Positions 40,856 through 49,212 are shown, counted from the stretch's first letter. The stretch: 49,252 nt of DNA from an uncultured Porphyromonadaceae bacterium (GCA_946414395.1 CAMKOE010000017.1:1-49252), one strand, 5' to 3'. Program-made: numbers and translations. The notes: a model not told the origin generated them from the letters alone.

Positions 40856-41470
40856 ATGACTGGTAACCGGTTCAAGATTATCGCACTCTGCCTGCTGGCT
40901 GTGGTGGCCGTGTTTACCTATGTCAACCCGGTCTTCCCGCGCGAGCAGTTCCTGCAGCAGGCAGGCACAGTCCTGCTGGTGGCCGTGTTGCTTGCCGACC
41001 TGCGCAAGCGCTGGTTCAGTAATGTGGCCTTTCTGGGCATCGCACTGTTCACGGTACTTCACCTGATTGGGGCCCGATACATTTACTCCTATGTGCCTTA
41101 CCAGGAGTGGCTGCAGTGGATGGGCGACTGGCAGTGGCTGCACACCAGCCGCAACCACTACGACCGGCTGGTGCACCTGTGCTTCGGCATGTTGCTGTTT
41201 CCCGCCCTTATCGAGTTCTCTCGCCGCCGGGTCACTGCTCATCAGGTAATGAGTGTGCTTGTGGCATGGCTGATGGTGCAAACGGGCAGCCTGATTTACG
41301 AGTTGTTTGAGTGGGGATTGACCATGGTGCTGTCGGCCGAGGATGCCGAGGGGTACAACGGCCAGCAGGGGGACATGTGGGATGCCCACAAGGACATGGC
41401 CCTGGCCATGCTGGGCTCAACGCTCGCGGCTATCCCATACCTGTTCGGCACGGGTCGCTCGTCCCGTTAA
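40856..41470 (+). CDS. DUF2238 (YjdF-like) membrane protein
   Basis: 204 residues with six predicted membrane helices. The family motifs NHYDRLVHLCFGMLLFPALI and YELFEWG followed by GDMWDAHKDMALAMLGS are present; their acidic and His residues suggest a metal-dependent membrane enzyme, but no function is established for the family. It starts 8 bases after the MBOAT stop and is likely in the same transcript. Compared with relatives it is of normal length. Confidence 0.87.
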   Translation: MTGNRFKIIALCLLAVVAVFTYVNPVFPREQFLQQAGTVLLVAVLLADLRKRWFSNVAFLGIALFTVLHLIGARYIYSYVPYQEWLQWMGDWQWLHTSRNHYDRLVHLCFGMLLFPALIEFSRRRVTAHQVMSVLVAWLMVQTGSLIYELFEWGLTMVLSAEDAEGYNGQQGDMWDAHKDMALAMLGSTLAAIPYLFGTGRSSR

Positions 41471-41517
41471 ATTACTCTAATATCCGTCAAGGTGTTGCGC
41501 TTTTGAGGTATATTTTG

Positions 41518-41525
41518 TACCTTTG
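41518..41525 (+). promoter_or_regulatory. -7 promoter box (TACCTTTG) of glyS
   Basis: TACCTTTG lies 50 bases before the ATG of glyS at 41576, with an A+T-rich leader of about 45 nt. Confidence 0.65.
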
Positions 41526-41575
41526 CGGCTTGGTTACAAGAATATTATTAAAAAACAACAATACAATAGATTACA

Positions 41576-43120
41576 ATGGCAAAACAGGAAGACGTTTTCA
41601 AGAAAATCGTGTCGCACGCCAAGGAATATGGCTTTGTGTTCCCCTCAAGTGAAATCTATGACGGCCTGGGAGCAGTCTATGATTATGGCCAGAATGGCGT
41701 CGAACTCAAGAATAACATCAAGCGCTACTGGTGGGAGGCTATGACGCTGCTGCACGAGAACATCGTGGGCATCGACAGCGCCATCTTCATGCACCCCACG
41801 ATCTGGAAGGCCTCGGGCCACGTGGACGCGTTCAACGATCCCTTGATCGACAACCGCGACAGCAAGAAGCGCTATCGCGCCGACGTGCTCATCGAGGACG
41901 AGATTGCCAAGATCGAGGAGAAGATCAACAAGGAGTGTGAGAAGGCCGCCAAGCGCTTCGGCGAAAAGTTTGACGAGGCTATGTTCCGCCAGACCAATCC
42001 CCGCGTGCTCGACAACCAGAAGAAGCGTGACGATCTGCATGCCCGCTACGAGAAGGCAATGAACGACAATGACCTGGCCGAGTTGAAGCAGATCATCATG
42101 GACTATGAGATCGTGGATCCCGTGAGCGGCACCCGCAACTGGACCGACGTGCGCCAGTTCAACCTGATGTTCAAGACCCAGATGGGCAGCAGCGCCGACT
42201 CGACGATGGACGTCTATCTGCGCCCCGAGACCGCTCAGGGTATCTTTGTCAACTTCCTGAATGTCCAGAAGACCGGCCGCATGCGCATCCCCTTTGGCAT
42301 CGCGCAGATCGGCAAGGCCTTCCGCAACGAGATTGTGGCCCGTCAGTTCATCTTCCGCATGCGTGAGTTTGAGCAGATGGAGATGCAATTCTTTGTGCGT
42401 CCCGGCGAGGAGTTGAAGTGGTTTGACTTCTGGCGCGAGACCCGCCTGCGCTGGCACAAGGCGCTGGGCCTGGGCGACGAGAAGTACCGCTTCCATGACC
42501 ACGAGAAGTTGGCCCACTATGCCAACGCCGCCACCGACATCGAGTTCAAGATGCCGTTCGGATTCAAGGAGGTGGAGGGTATCCACAGCCGCACAGACTT
42601 TGACCTGAGCCAGCATGCTAAGTACTCGGGCAAGAAGATCCAGTACTTTGATGCCGAGTTGAACGAGAGTTACACCCCCTATGTCATCGAGACCTCGATC
42701 GGCGTGGATCGCATGTTCCTCTCGGTGATGTGCTCCAGTTATGAGGAGCAGACGCTCGAGGGTGGTGACACCCGCGTGGTGCTGCACCTGCCCAAGGCCC
42801 TGGCCCCTGTCAAGTGCGCCATCCTGCCGCTCGTCCGCAAGGACGGCATGCCCGAGAAGGCTCACGAGATCATGAACATGTTGAAGTTTGACTTTGCATG
42901 CCACTATGAGGATAAGGACACCGTCGGCAAGCGCTACCGCCGTCAGGATGCCATCGGCACCCCCTATTGCATCACCGTTGATGGCCAGACGCTCGAGGAC
43001 AACACCGTCACCCTGCGTGACCGTGATACCATGCAGCAGGAGCGCGTTGCCATCGCCGACCTGCCTGCTATCCTGGCCCGCGAGTGCAGCCTGAACAACA
43101 TCCTGCGCAAACTGATGTAA
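41576..43120 (+). CDS. glyS: Glycine--tRNA ligase (single-chain, alpha2 type)
   Basis: 514 residues; class II synthetase of the dimeric type, not the bacterial alpha2beta2 type. It begins with FKKIVSHAKEYGFVFPSSEIY, the usual start of this family. Motif 2 and neighbours appear as RPETAQGIFVNFLNV, PFGIAQIGKAFRNEI and REFEQMEMQFFV; motif 3 lies in ETSIGVDRMFLSVM. The C-terminal anticodon-binding domain runs from about residue 405 (VVLHLPKALAPVKCAILPL). It charges tRNA-Gly in the cytosol. The FKBP gene follows after 55 bases and is probably in the same transcript, as often seen in Bacteroidetes. Confidence 0.97.
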   Translation: MAKQEDVFKKIVSHAKEYGFVFPSSEIYDGLGAVYDYGQNGVELKNNIKRYWWEAMTLLHENIVGIDSAIFMHPTIWKASGHVDAFNDPLIDNRDSKKRYRADVLIEDEIAKIEEKINKECEKAAKRFGEKFDEAMFRQTNPRVLDNQKKRDDLHARYEKAMNDNDLAELKQIIMDYEIVDPVSGTRNWTDVRQFNLMFKTQMGSSADSTMDVYLRPETAQGIFVNFLNVQKTGRMRIPFGIAQIGKAFRNEIVARQFIFRMREFEQMEMQFFVRPGEELKWFDFWRETRLRWHKALGLGDEKYRFHDHEKLAHYANAATDIEFKMPFGFKEVEGIHSRTDFDLSQHAKYSGKKIQYFDAELNESYTPYVIETSIGVDRMFLSVMCSSYEEQTLEGGDTRVVLHLPKALAPVKCAILPLVRKDGMPEKAHEIMNMLKFDFACHYEDKDTVGKRYRRQDAIGTPYCITVDGQTLEDNTVTLRDRDTMQQERVAIADLPAILARECSLNNILRKLM

Positions 43121-43175
43121 GTTAAAGAAGATAGGAGTTGGCATACGCAATCTATCTCCTGAAAAATCATTGATT

Positions 43176-43706
43176 ATGAAGAAGTTTTTATATACTGTCA
43201 TCATGGCCGCCGTGGCAATCACGATGCTGGACTCGTGTCTGGGTCATAGTGTCGAGGACGAGTACAAGGACTGGCGCGAGACCAACGACCAGTGGCTGCA
43301 AGAGGCAATAGCGTCGAACAAATATACCAAAGTGGTTGCACCGTGGGACCCTTCGGCCTTGGTGCTCATGAAGTGGCACAACGACACGATGCTCACCCGT
43401 GATAACCTCAAGCCGCTCATCACCTCGACCGTGGATGTGAAATACAGGCTTACCATGGGCGATGGCACGCCTGTGGATTCGTCTTACACGTCCACCTCGA
43501 CCGACAGCATCTACCGCTCGGTCATCAATACCAATGTCGAGGGCTGGATGATCGCTCTGACCCACATGCACGTGGGTGACAGTTGCACGGTGATGATACC
43601 CTACCAGCAGGGTTACGGCTCGGCCAAGAAGGGTAGCATCTTGCCCTACAGCAACCTCGTGTTTGACATGAAACTTGTGGACATCAACAAGTACAGGGCC
43701 AACTAG
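43176..43706 (+). CDS. FKBP-type peptidyl-prolyl isomerase lipoprotein
   Basis: 176 residues. A lipoprotein signal ends in MLDSC with Cys21. The C-terminal half is an FKBP domain: VDSSYTSTSTDSI, VEGWMIALTHMHVGDSCTVMIPYQQGYGS and ILPYSNLVFDMKLVDI, matching the usual pattern of active-site strands. It should assist folding of periplasmic or surface proteins. The ATG at 43176 is preferred over the TTG two codons upstream because it begins the signal peptide. Ends at a strong stem-loop shared with the convergent gene. Confidence 0.9.
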   Translation: MKKFLYTVIMAAVAITMLDSCLGHSVEDEYKDWRETNDQWLQEAIASNKYTKVVAPWDPSALVLMKWHNDTMLTRDNLKPLITSTVDVKYRLTMGDGTPVDSSYTSTSTDSIYRSVINTNVEGWMIALTHMHVGDSCTVMIPYQQGYGSAKKGSILPYSNLVFDMKLVDINKYRAN

Positions 43707-43735
43707 GAGTACTGTCAAGTACTTTCCGCATAACA

Positions 43736-43778
43736 AAGGAATCCCCCCAGGCGCTACAGCCCGATGGGGGGATTCCTT
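43736..43778. terminator. Strong bidirectional stem-loop between convergent genes
   Basis: AAGGAATCCCCCC (43736-43748) is perfectly complementary to GGGGGGATTCCTT (43766-43778), a 13-bp stem with a 17-base loop. It lies 29 bases after the FKBP stop and 36 bases past the stop of the opposite gene, so it can serve both. Confidence 0.85.
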
Positions 43779-43814
43779 GTGTTATAAGGCTGCTGCCTCT
43801 TGAATGTCTCGGTT

Positions 43815-44915
43815 CTAATTCCTCAACGAGAGTTGGTAATTATAGTACTTCTCGTTGCCGGTAATGTTCTCAACGACCTGGATGAACGGCGGGAATTCCA
43901 CCTCATCGCCCTCCTTGATGCCCTCGAGTTCAAGGATCTGCATGCCCAGTTTGGGCTCGATATAGGTGTCGATCTCAAAGTAGTGGTTCTTCCACACGAA
44001 GCACTTGCGCATCTTGCTGATAGGCTTGCGGTTGGGGTCGGCCAGTTGCAGCAGGTCCACGTACTGCTGGGCGGTGATGCGGCGTTCGGTCTCGATGGAC
44101 TTGTCGCTGCTCACGGTCTTCTTGATAGTCTGGAAATAGACATAACTGCCCTGCCAGCCGCGCTTGCGCACGCGCATCTCGGTGCCCGGCTCGCTCAGCA
44201 GGTAGGTCTGGGTGATCTCGCTCTCGGTGTAATCGGGGATGTCGCCGGTGACCTTGACGATGTACTTGCGCTCCTGCTCGATGGGGCTGGGGACGCCCAG
44301 CACGGTCGAGATCTCGTTGAGCACCTGTCGCAACTTGTCGTCAAAGTCCATATGGTTGCCGATCACGCGCAGGTGGGGATGTCCGGTCCAGGCGCTCAGT
44401 ACCTTGCGGTCGAGTTCACGGGCCATTTCCACGTCCTCGCTGCGGAACTTGTTGTTCTCGTTGGTATAGAACTGCTCGGCACCGGCAGCGGCGGTCACCA
44501 TGTGCAGAATGGCCTCGTAGCGGGCGTCACGCAGTTTCACGGTGTTGGTGCCCATCTCCTCGGTCAATGCCTCCCACAACTCGGGCGATACATAGGCGCT
44601 GATGTCCATTGTGCCGCGGTCACACACGATGAGCACGGGCTTGCTGCACTTGGTGGCCATCTTGGCAAAGTGGTCCTCAAGCGCCAGTTGGATGTTGAGT
44701 GTTGATTTCTCGGCTTCAAAGAACAAGGCCTTGTTTTGCGTCAGGTAGTTGATGCCGGCGCTGCTGAACATCGTGGGTACCTCGGGGATAGCAAATACCT
44801 GGAAACCCAGGCCGCTGAAGTGCTCAATAATCCTAGCCATAGCCGTCGTCTTGCCGGCGCAGGGGCCACCGGTGAGCACAATCTTAGTGATTTTATTAGT
44901 GATTTTATCAGTCAT
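43815..44915 (-). CDS. P-loop kinase-like ATPase (AAA_28) fused to a CYTH-like domain
   Basis: 366 residues. The N-terminal P-loop GPCAGKTT lies at residues 17-24, with a following VPTMFSSAGI loop, LIVCDRGTMD (Walker B-like) and the rest of an AAA_28/NadR-kinase-like domain up to about 215. The C-terminal domain begins IEQERKYIVKV and runs through EMRVRKRG, YFQTIKKT, ETERRIT and YFEIDTYIEPKLGMQILELEG; this pattern of E/R/K pairs is that of CYTH enzymes, which bind triphosphates. The same pair of domains is known in eukaryotic TTD14-like proteins. The reaction is not established. ATG at 44915 starts the conserved part. Confidence 0.85.
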   Translation of the reverse strand: MTDKITNKITKIVLTGGPCAGKTTAMARIIEHFSGLGFQVFAIPEVPTMFSSAGINYLTQNKALFFEAEKSTLNIQLALEDHFAKMATKCSKPVLIVCDRGTMDISAYVSPELWEALTEEMGTNTVKLRDARYEAILHMVTAAAGAEQFYTNENNKFRSEDVEMARELDRKVLSAWTGHPHLRVIGNHMDFDDKLRQVLNEISTVLGVPSPIEQERKYIVKVTGDIPDYTESEITQTYLLSEPGTEMRVRKRGWQGSYVYFQTIKKTVSSDKSIETERRITAQQYVDLLQLADPNRKPISKMRKCFVWKNHYFEIDTYIEPKLGMQILELEGIKEGDEVEFPPFIQVVENITGNEKYYNYQLSLRN

Positions 44916-44949
44916 TTTCTCGTTCGGTTTTACTTCACAAAAAGAAAGC

Positions 44950-44957
44950 CAAAGATA
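44950..44957 (-). promoter_or_regulatory. -7 promoter box (TATCTTTG) of the AAA-CYTH gene
   Basis: Minus-strand TATCTTTG lies 35 bases before the ATG at 44915. It falls inside the longer open frame to 44978, supporting the downstream start. Confidence 0.6.
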
Positions 44958-45009
44958 CACACAATCTTCCACCTGCACAACCTTTCCATCCTAAAAGATG
45001 TGAAAACTT

Positions 45010-45095
45010 GTGCAAGCCGAACGCCATGAAAACACGTTTTCAATGGCTGAGGTGCAGCCAAGTTTATCCAAAACCAGTGCAAGCCGAATGAAAAC
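45010..45095. repeat. Intergenic repeat with hairpin (GTGCAAGCCGAA units)
   Basis: GTGCAAGCCGAA...ATGAAAAC occurs twice, at 45010-45033 and 45077-45095. Within the first unit, GCCAT-GAAAAC-AC-GTTTTC-A-ATGGC (45023-45047) forms a nearly perfect hairpin with GAAAACACGTTTTC as a perfect inner palindrome. It lies between the AAA-CYTH gene start and the stop of the orphan lipoprotein gene. Confidence 0.6.
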
Positions 45096-45140
45096 GACCT
45101 TGCTCAATATATCGAGGCTCCGTGAAACTTATCTAATACG

Positions 45141-46184
45141 TCATTTATCGATTATAGCAAAATCAATGATATCCAGCTTTGTTATGTCATTACCCAGTTT
45201 CATGGGTTTCATATTCTTGTAGATGAAAGACTTTCTTTCTGTGGTCTCTGTCTGGAATCTTCCCCCTCCTGTCAAGTACTCTTCTGTCAAGTACTCTTTC
45301 ACTAAGATATAGTTGTCGTTGTTGTACTGAATCATACTAGTGGCAAGATTGCGTCTGTCGCCGGTCCGCAGCACTTGCTCCTGCCCGTCAACAATGATAA
45401 TCGCATCCGACGTGATCCTTATGGCACCACCATAGTATGGATTGGGTACATCGGTTGTATAGCGGTTGCCAAGAATGTAAGACTTGCCACCGATCAATTT
45501 GACTTGATATATAATCGTATTGTTCAGTTCGTTGTAAGTGCCATTACGCCAATACCCTGTCCTGTCGTTTTTGTCAACATTTATGCCAATGAGCACGTCG
45601 TCGCCATCCGTGTCGATATAGCAAGACGACAGGCTGCCTTCCAAGCCTTGCATCGCAACTAACTCACCGTTTCTCCAGTAACATGCCTCACTGCTGTACG
45701 ATGGTGCCAATGTCACGTCGCCATGATGTGCAACCATTTGAGAAGATTCGAACTGTCCGTGTGGTAAAGTATAGATGTGGGTGAAATTCTTGCAGAGCCA
45801 TTCTTGACGTACAGGTTCATAGTACGGTTCCTGCAGCGTGTAGATGTTCCCGTCATCAACGCACATATCAATTATTTTCTCCTCGTGGCTCGAATAAATG
45901 ATGTTGCCGTTCTTGATGACGTGATAACCGCCGTTGAGTTTATAGGTAACAGCATACCAATCGCGGCCATCGGCTAAAAAGCGTCTGATCCAGGTTAAAG
46001 AATCACATTGATAGACGATGTCTCCCTTAGCAGTTATCACCATGTCGCCGATACCTTCTTCTGTGCTACTGACTGCCAAATAGATATTCTCTAAGTTAAC
46101 ATCGGGACTGTTTGGCTCGTCATCGTTGTGGCAGGCAGCCAGCGTCAGCATGGCCAGCATCATAATCATCAGTTTTGTTTTCAT
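45141..46184 (-). CDS. Orphan lipoprotein, possible beta-propeller
   Basis: 347 residues with a lipobox (LTLAAC, Cys18) followed by an Asp/Asn-rich surface-export-like stretch HNDDEPNSPD. The rest is beta-rich and contains recurring short units such as YWRNGELVAM, YWRNGTYNEL, VIKNGNIIYSS and WYAVTYKLNGG. These resemble blades of a WD/PQQ-like propeller, but I recognise no family. Base composition is lower in G+C than the neighbours, and the gene stands alone between an intergenic repeat and a housekeeping-type kinase gene, so recent acquisition is possible. A small in-frame tandem repeat (EYLTEEYLT) lies near the C-terminus. Confidence 0.75.
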   Translation of the reverse strand: MKTKLMIMMLAMLTLAACHNDDEPNSPDVNLENIYLAVSSTEEGIGDMVITAKGDIVYQCDSLTWIRRFLADGRDWYAVTYKLNGGYHVIKNGNIIYSSHEEKIIDMCVDDGNIYTLQEPYYEPVRQEWLCKNFTHIYTLPHGQFESSQMVAHHGDVTLAPSYSSEACYWRNGELVAMQGLEGSLSSCYIDTDGDDVLIGINVDKNDRTGYWRNGTYNELNNTIIYQVKLIGGKSYILGNRYTTDVPNPYYGGAIRITSDAIIIVDGQEQVLRTGDRRNLATSMIQYNNDNYILVKEYLTEEYLTGGGRFQTETTERKSFIYKNMKPMKLGNDITKLDIIDFAIIDK

Positions 46185-46230
46185 AATCTTTGCGTATTAA
46201 TACCTCTGTTGTAAGGTTATATCATTTCTT

Positions 46231-46878
46231 TTATAAAGAAAGGCGGCGCTTGACGAAGTCCACAATGAACTGGGCCGTACCCTCAACGCCCAGCAGGCTG
46301 GAGTCCAGGCATAGGTCGTAACTCTCGGCGTGGCCCCACAGTTTGTCGGTGTAGAAGTTGTAGTACTCGGCGCGCAGTTTGTTCATCTTGTCGCTGCGTT
46401 TCTCGGCGGCCTCGCGTGTGTCACAGTCGCCGCGCTCGATGATGCGCTTGACGCGGTCGTCGATGGGCGCATGCAGGAACACGCTGATAACCGGGCAATA
46501 GTCGCGCAACACATAGTCGGCCGTGCGCCCCACGATGACACACGGCTTGCGGTCCACCAGGTCTTTCATCACCTGGCACTGTGCCTTGTAGATGCTCTCG
46601 TCGGTCATCGTCACGTCGCCCATGAAGGTAGAGCCCGCCATGGCCAGGTTCAACGGCCACAGGCTGGGGAAGAACTTGGGCGTGCGCTCGTCGGCTGCCT
46701 CAAACATCTCTGGATTGATGCCGCTGGCCTTTGAAGCCTCGAGTAGCAACTGCTTGTCAAAGTAGTTGATGTCAAGCAGTTGGGCCACGCGTTGTCCCAC
46801 CTCCCGGCCACCGCTGCCAAATTGGCGTCCGATGGCAATCACATAATTCCTGTCGTTGTTTTTAAGGTTCTCGTTCAT
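46231..46878 (-). CDS. Cytidylate kinase-like family protein
   Basis: 215 residues. A P-loop (IGRQFGSGGREVGQRVAQLL, about 16-35) and the substrate and lid regions (CVIVGRTADYVLRDY; HAPIDDRVKRIIERGDCD; KMNKLRAEYYNFYTDKLWG) match the cytidylate-kinase-like family, which is distinct from Cmk itself. It should phosphorylate a nucleotide or small molecule in the cytosol; the substrate is not known. A secreted-protein gene lies 33 bases upstream on the same strand and may share the transcript. Confidence 0.88.
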   Translation of the reverse strand: MNENLKNNDRNYVIAIGRQFGSGGREVGQRVAQLLDINYFDKQLLLEASKASGINPEMFEAADERTPKFFPSLWPLNLAMAGSTFMGDVTMTDESIYKAQCQVMKDLVDRKPCVIVGRTADYVLRDYCPVISVFLHAPIDDRVKRIIERGDCDTREAAEKRSDKMNKLRAEYYNFYTDKLWGHAESYDLCLDSSLLGVEGTAQFIVDFVKRRLSL

Positions 46879-46911
46879 CGTTTAATATGCTAATTATAGA
46901 AGTCTTGTCTT

Positions 46912-47532
46912 TCAGTCCCGGACATTGGCTGGGTGGTCAATCGGGTCGCGGTCGGAATAGGGGTCCTCGTTGATGATCACCGTTTGCCACAGCAAGCCTT
47001 GGCCGGGCAGCCACCGGCCGATGACGTTGGTGGGATAGATGGGTGTCTTGAAGTCCACGAACTCAAATTCCTGCACATACTTCACCTTGCCCTGCCGCTT
47101 GAAGGTCTGCTCCAGCAGCGCCAGGTTGTCCTTGCCCGTGAGCACCACAAAGTGGTATCTGTTGTGTTCCAGCGAGCCGTAGTAGATGTCCTGGTTTTTC
47201 TTGCCGCGTGTCACGATGTCGTCGTTGCGCGCAGCGATGCTTACCTCTCCGTCACCCTTTGGCTCCAGCAGCAGCACGAAGGTGCGGTTCTGGTAGTCCT
47301 CTTGGGCGATGGTGTCCATGACCTGATTGATCGCTTCGATGAGGCTGGCGTCGGCCTTCTTGGCCGGAACCAGGCGTTTCATTTCCACGACGATGGTCTT
47401 CTCGGGCAGAGAATTGCGCTGCCCCGATGTGAACTGGCGGGTGACGATGACCTCGTCATCATTACTGGCCATGAGGCCGCTTGCCGTGGCCAGCATGACC
47501 ATCAATGTTATGAACAGTCTTTTCATCTTCAT
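46912..47532 (-). CDS. Exported protein of unknown function
   Basis: 206 residues with a signal peptide (about 1-22, ending GLMAS). The body has short alternating strands and helices (DDEVIVTRQFTSGQRNSLPE; VVLTGKDNLALLEQTFKRQ) without a motif I recognise; length and charge would suit a small periplasmic domain. It lies 33 bases before the cytidylate-kinase-like gene. A weak TAACTTAG box at 47546-47553 is the only promoter candidate. A half-match to the 17-bp operator motif lies just upstream (47553-47569), without a second copy. Confidence 0.7.
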   Translation of the reverse strand: MKMKRLFITLMVMLATASGLMASNDDEVIVTRQFTSGQRNSLPEKTIVVEMKRLVPAKKADASLIEAINQVMDTIAQEDYQNRTFVLLLEPKGDGEVSIAARNDDIVTRGKKNQDIYYGSLEHNRYHFVVLTGKDNLALLEQTFKRQGKVKYVQEFEFVDFKTPIYPTNVIGRWLPGQGLLWQTVIINEDPYSDRDPIDHPANVRD

Positions 47533-47696
47533 TTCTTTCGGTCGGCTAAGTTACACATTTTTTTAGACAATCGACCATTACCATGGTTTAATTTTTTTCT
47601 GCCCATTCGCGCGATTAATTTTGGACTTGCACATTATATATAATAAGAAAGACAAAAAAACAGGTGCCTGATGCATGCCGTCTGAAGTCTTTTCTG

Positions 47697-47704
47697 TAAC
47701 TTTG
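47697..47704 (+). promoter_or_regulatory. -7 promoter box (TAACTTTG) of the DUF1460 gene
   Basis: TAACTTTG lies 29 bases before the ATG at 47734. A second possible box, TAATTTTG, is at 47616-47623. Confidence 0.6.
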
Positions 47705-47733
47705 TGCATCAATTAATGCAAGAATAACCCGAG

Positions 47734-48621
47734 ATGAAGAAGTTCCTATTCCTGATAGTCATCATGCTGGTGGCCTGCGCGCCCAAGCCCGCGTCCCGTC
47801 AGCAGCAGGCCCAGGCGGCCACAGTGCCGCAGATGCGTTTCCACTGCGACAGCGACACCATTGTGATTAACCAACTGTTGTTGCAGGGCTATGAGAGCGG
47901 CCTCAGTGACGCCAATGCCCTGGTCGAGTTCTATGCCCGCCGGTTGCTGGGCACCCCTTATGTCGCCCATACCCTCGAGGGCGATGAGGAGATGCTCACC
48001 ATCAACATTCATCAACTCGATTGCCTCACCTTTATCGAGTCACTCTATGCGCTCACCCGTGTCACCCTGGCCGGGCGCTACTCGTGGCGGGACTATGCCG
48101 ACAACATCGAGAACGTGCGTTACCGTGGCGGCGAGATGGGGGACTATTCGAGCAGGATTCACTACATCAGCGAGTGGATCATCGACAATCATGTGCGCGG
48201 TAACCTTGTCGAGGTCACTCCCGACCTGCCCCATGTGGACTACATGGTCAAGAACATTGATTACATGACCACCCATACCGGCAGTTACCGCCAACTCAAG
48301 AATGACCCCGAGATGGTTGAGAAAATCCGCAGGTTTGAGTTGCGCAACCACCGGTTCCCTTACCTGAAGCGCTCGTGGCTGAATGATAAGGGCGTCAAGG
48401 CTGCGCTGCGCTCGGGCGATTTTGTCTCACTGGTCACCAGGGCCGACGGACTGGACGTGTCACACAACGGTATCATCATCGTTGACGAGAAGGGCGACCC
48501 CTATCTGCTCGACGCGTCGATGTCGGGCGGCAAGGTCATGCTGGAGGCTAAACCGCTGTACAAATTCCTGGAGCGGTCCAAGAACAACATCGGCATTCGC
48601 GTCTTCCGCATGATGCAGTGA
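47734..48621 (+). CDS. DUF1460 murein amidase (NlpC/P60 superfamily), lipoprotein
   Basis: 295 residues with a short lipoprotein signal (Cys15 in MLVAC). The DUF1460 signature is clear: NIHQLDCLTFIESLYAL with the catalytic Cys97, GTPYVAHTLEG shortly before it, YRGGEMGDYSSRIHYISEWI, and a catalytic His in VSHNGIIIVDEKGDPYLLDAS. Studied members are highly specific amidases that split N-acetylmuramoyl-L-Ala in small murein fragments. It therefore fits with the peptidase and epimerase genes at 34587-38450: all would take murein fragments apart outside the cytoplasm. It is monocistronic with its own promoter and terminator. Confidence 0.92.
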   Translation: MKKFLFLIVIMLVACAPKPASRQQQAQAATVPQMRFHCDSDTIVINQLLLQGYESGLSDANALVEFYARRLLGTPYVAHTLEGDEEMLTINIHQLDCLTFIESLYALTRVTLAGRYSWRDYADNIENVRYRGGEMGDYSSRIHYISEWIIDNHVRGNLVEVTPDLPHVDYMVKNIDYMTTHTGSYRQLKNDPEMVEKIRRFELRNHRFPYLKRSWLNDKGVKAALRSGDFVSLVTRADGLDVSHNGIIIVDEKGDPYLLDASMSGGKVMLEAKPLYKFLERSKNNIGIRVFRMMQ

Positions 48622-48648
48622 TGAGTGCCCGCTAGTGGAGAAACAGAG

Positions 48649-48689
48649 TAGGGGAGAAAGGCAAGAATTGCCGCTTTCCCCTATTTTTT
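48649..48689 (+). terminator. Rho-independent terminator after the DUF1460 gene
   Basis: TAGGGGAGAAAGGC (48649-48662) pairs with GCCGCTTTCCCCTA (48670-48683) with small bulges, followed by six T (48684-48689). Confidence 0.85.
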
Positions 48690-48699
48690 GTGCCCTGCT

Positions 48700-48925
48700 C
48701 TAAAAAAAGATGAAAAAATCGTGTTTTTTTTCGCCTTTTTTGACCCCTGTGCAAGCACTCCCGAAATGATGTTTTTTGAGCGAAAAATCGGCAAAAAACC
48801 GATTTTCAAGAAAAAATCGAAAAATAATTAAAATTTTTTTTGCTCGTTTAAGTCGCTTTAAACCAGCGCGGTAAGTCAAAAATCAAGAAAATTGTTAATA
48901 ATTCGTGTGAAAAAAAGTTGCCAAA
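48700..48925 (+). promoter_or_regulatory. A-tract region upstream of the rRNA promoter
   Basis: Repeated A and T runs (many of 5-8 bases, several at about helical phase) cover the 225 bases before the rRNA promoter. A hairpin AAAATCGG-CCGATTTT lies at 48784-48806. No gene is present. Such curved DNA upstream of rRNA promoters can act like UP elements; that role is inferred. Confidence 0.55.
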
Positions 48926-48928
48926 AAA

Positions 48929-48959
48929 TTTGCCAGTTTCAAAAATGGCAGTACCTTTG
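48929..48959 (+). promoter_or_regulatory. rRNA operon promoter (TTTG -19- TACCTTTG)
   Basis: TTTG (48929-48932) and TACCTTTG (48952-48959) are separated by 19 bases, the canonical -33/-7 arrangement of Bacteroidetes; it is the best full promoter in the window. Confidence 0.85.
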
Positions 48960-48995
48960 CACCGCTTTTCGCCACAAGGGTGGCGTCAAACAATA

Positions 48996-49006
48996 GCTCT
49001 TTGACA
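48996..49006 (+). promoter_or_regulatory. boxA-like antitermination element
   Basis: GCTCTTTGACA in the rRNA leader differs by one base from the E. coli boxA GCTCTTTAACA, and probably recruits the Nus antitermination factors. The leader from about 48966 to 49212 is otherwise non-coding. Confidence 0.75.
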
Positions 49007-49212
49007 TGTTTGCAGCAACGAGTAGTACAAGAGAACAAGGGACAATGTAACAGTTGTTCCCGTCGATTCCAAGTCGTTTAAAACGATGTACAACAGGCAG
49101 TAAGATACGAGATTCAACCTAAATAAGAGGCCAGGAATGAGAACTGGAACTTCGGTCGAGTGTTGCGTTTTCATTTTAATTTCTTTTGAAAAGAAGAAGA
49201 AACGATAATACA

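Noticed and set aside
47553..47569. Fourth operator copy upstream of the exported protein at 46912
   Set aside because: Only GTCGATTGTCTAA matches; the second half is different, there is no second copy at 23 bp, and the nearest properly oriented TAnnTTTG (47616) is 47 instead of 50 bp away. It may be a degenerate site, but the evidence is weak.
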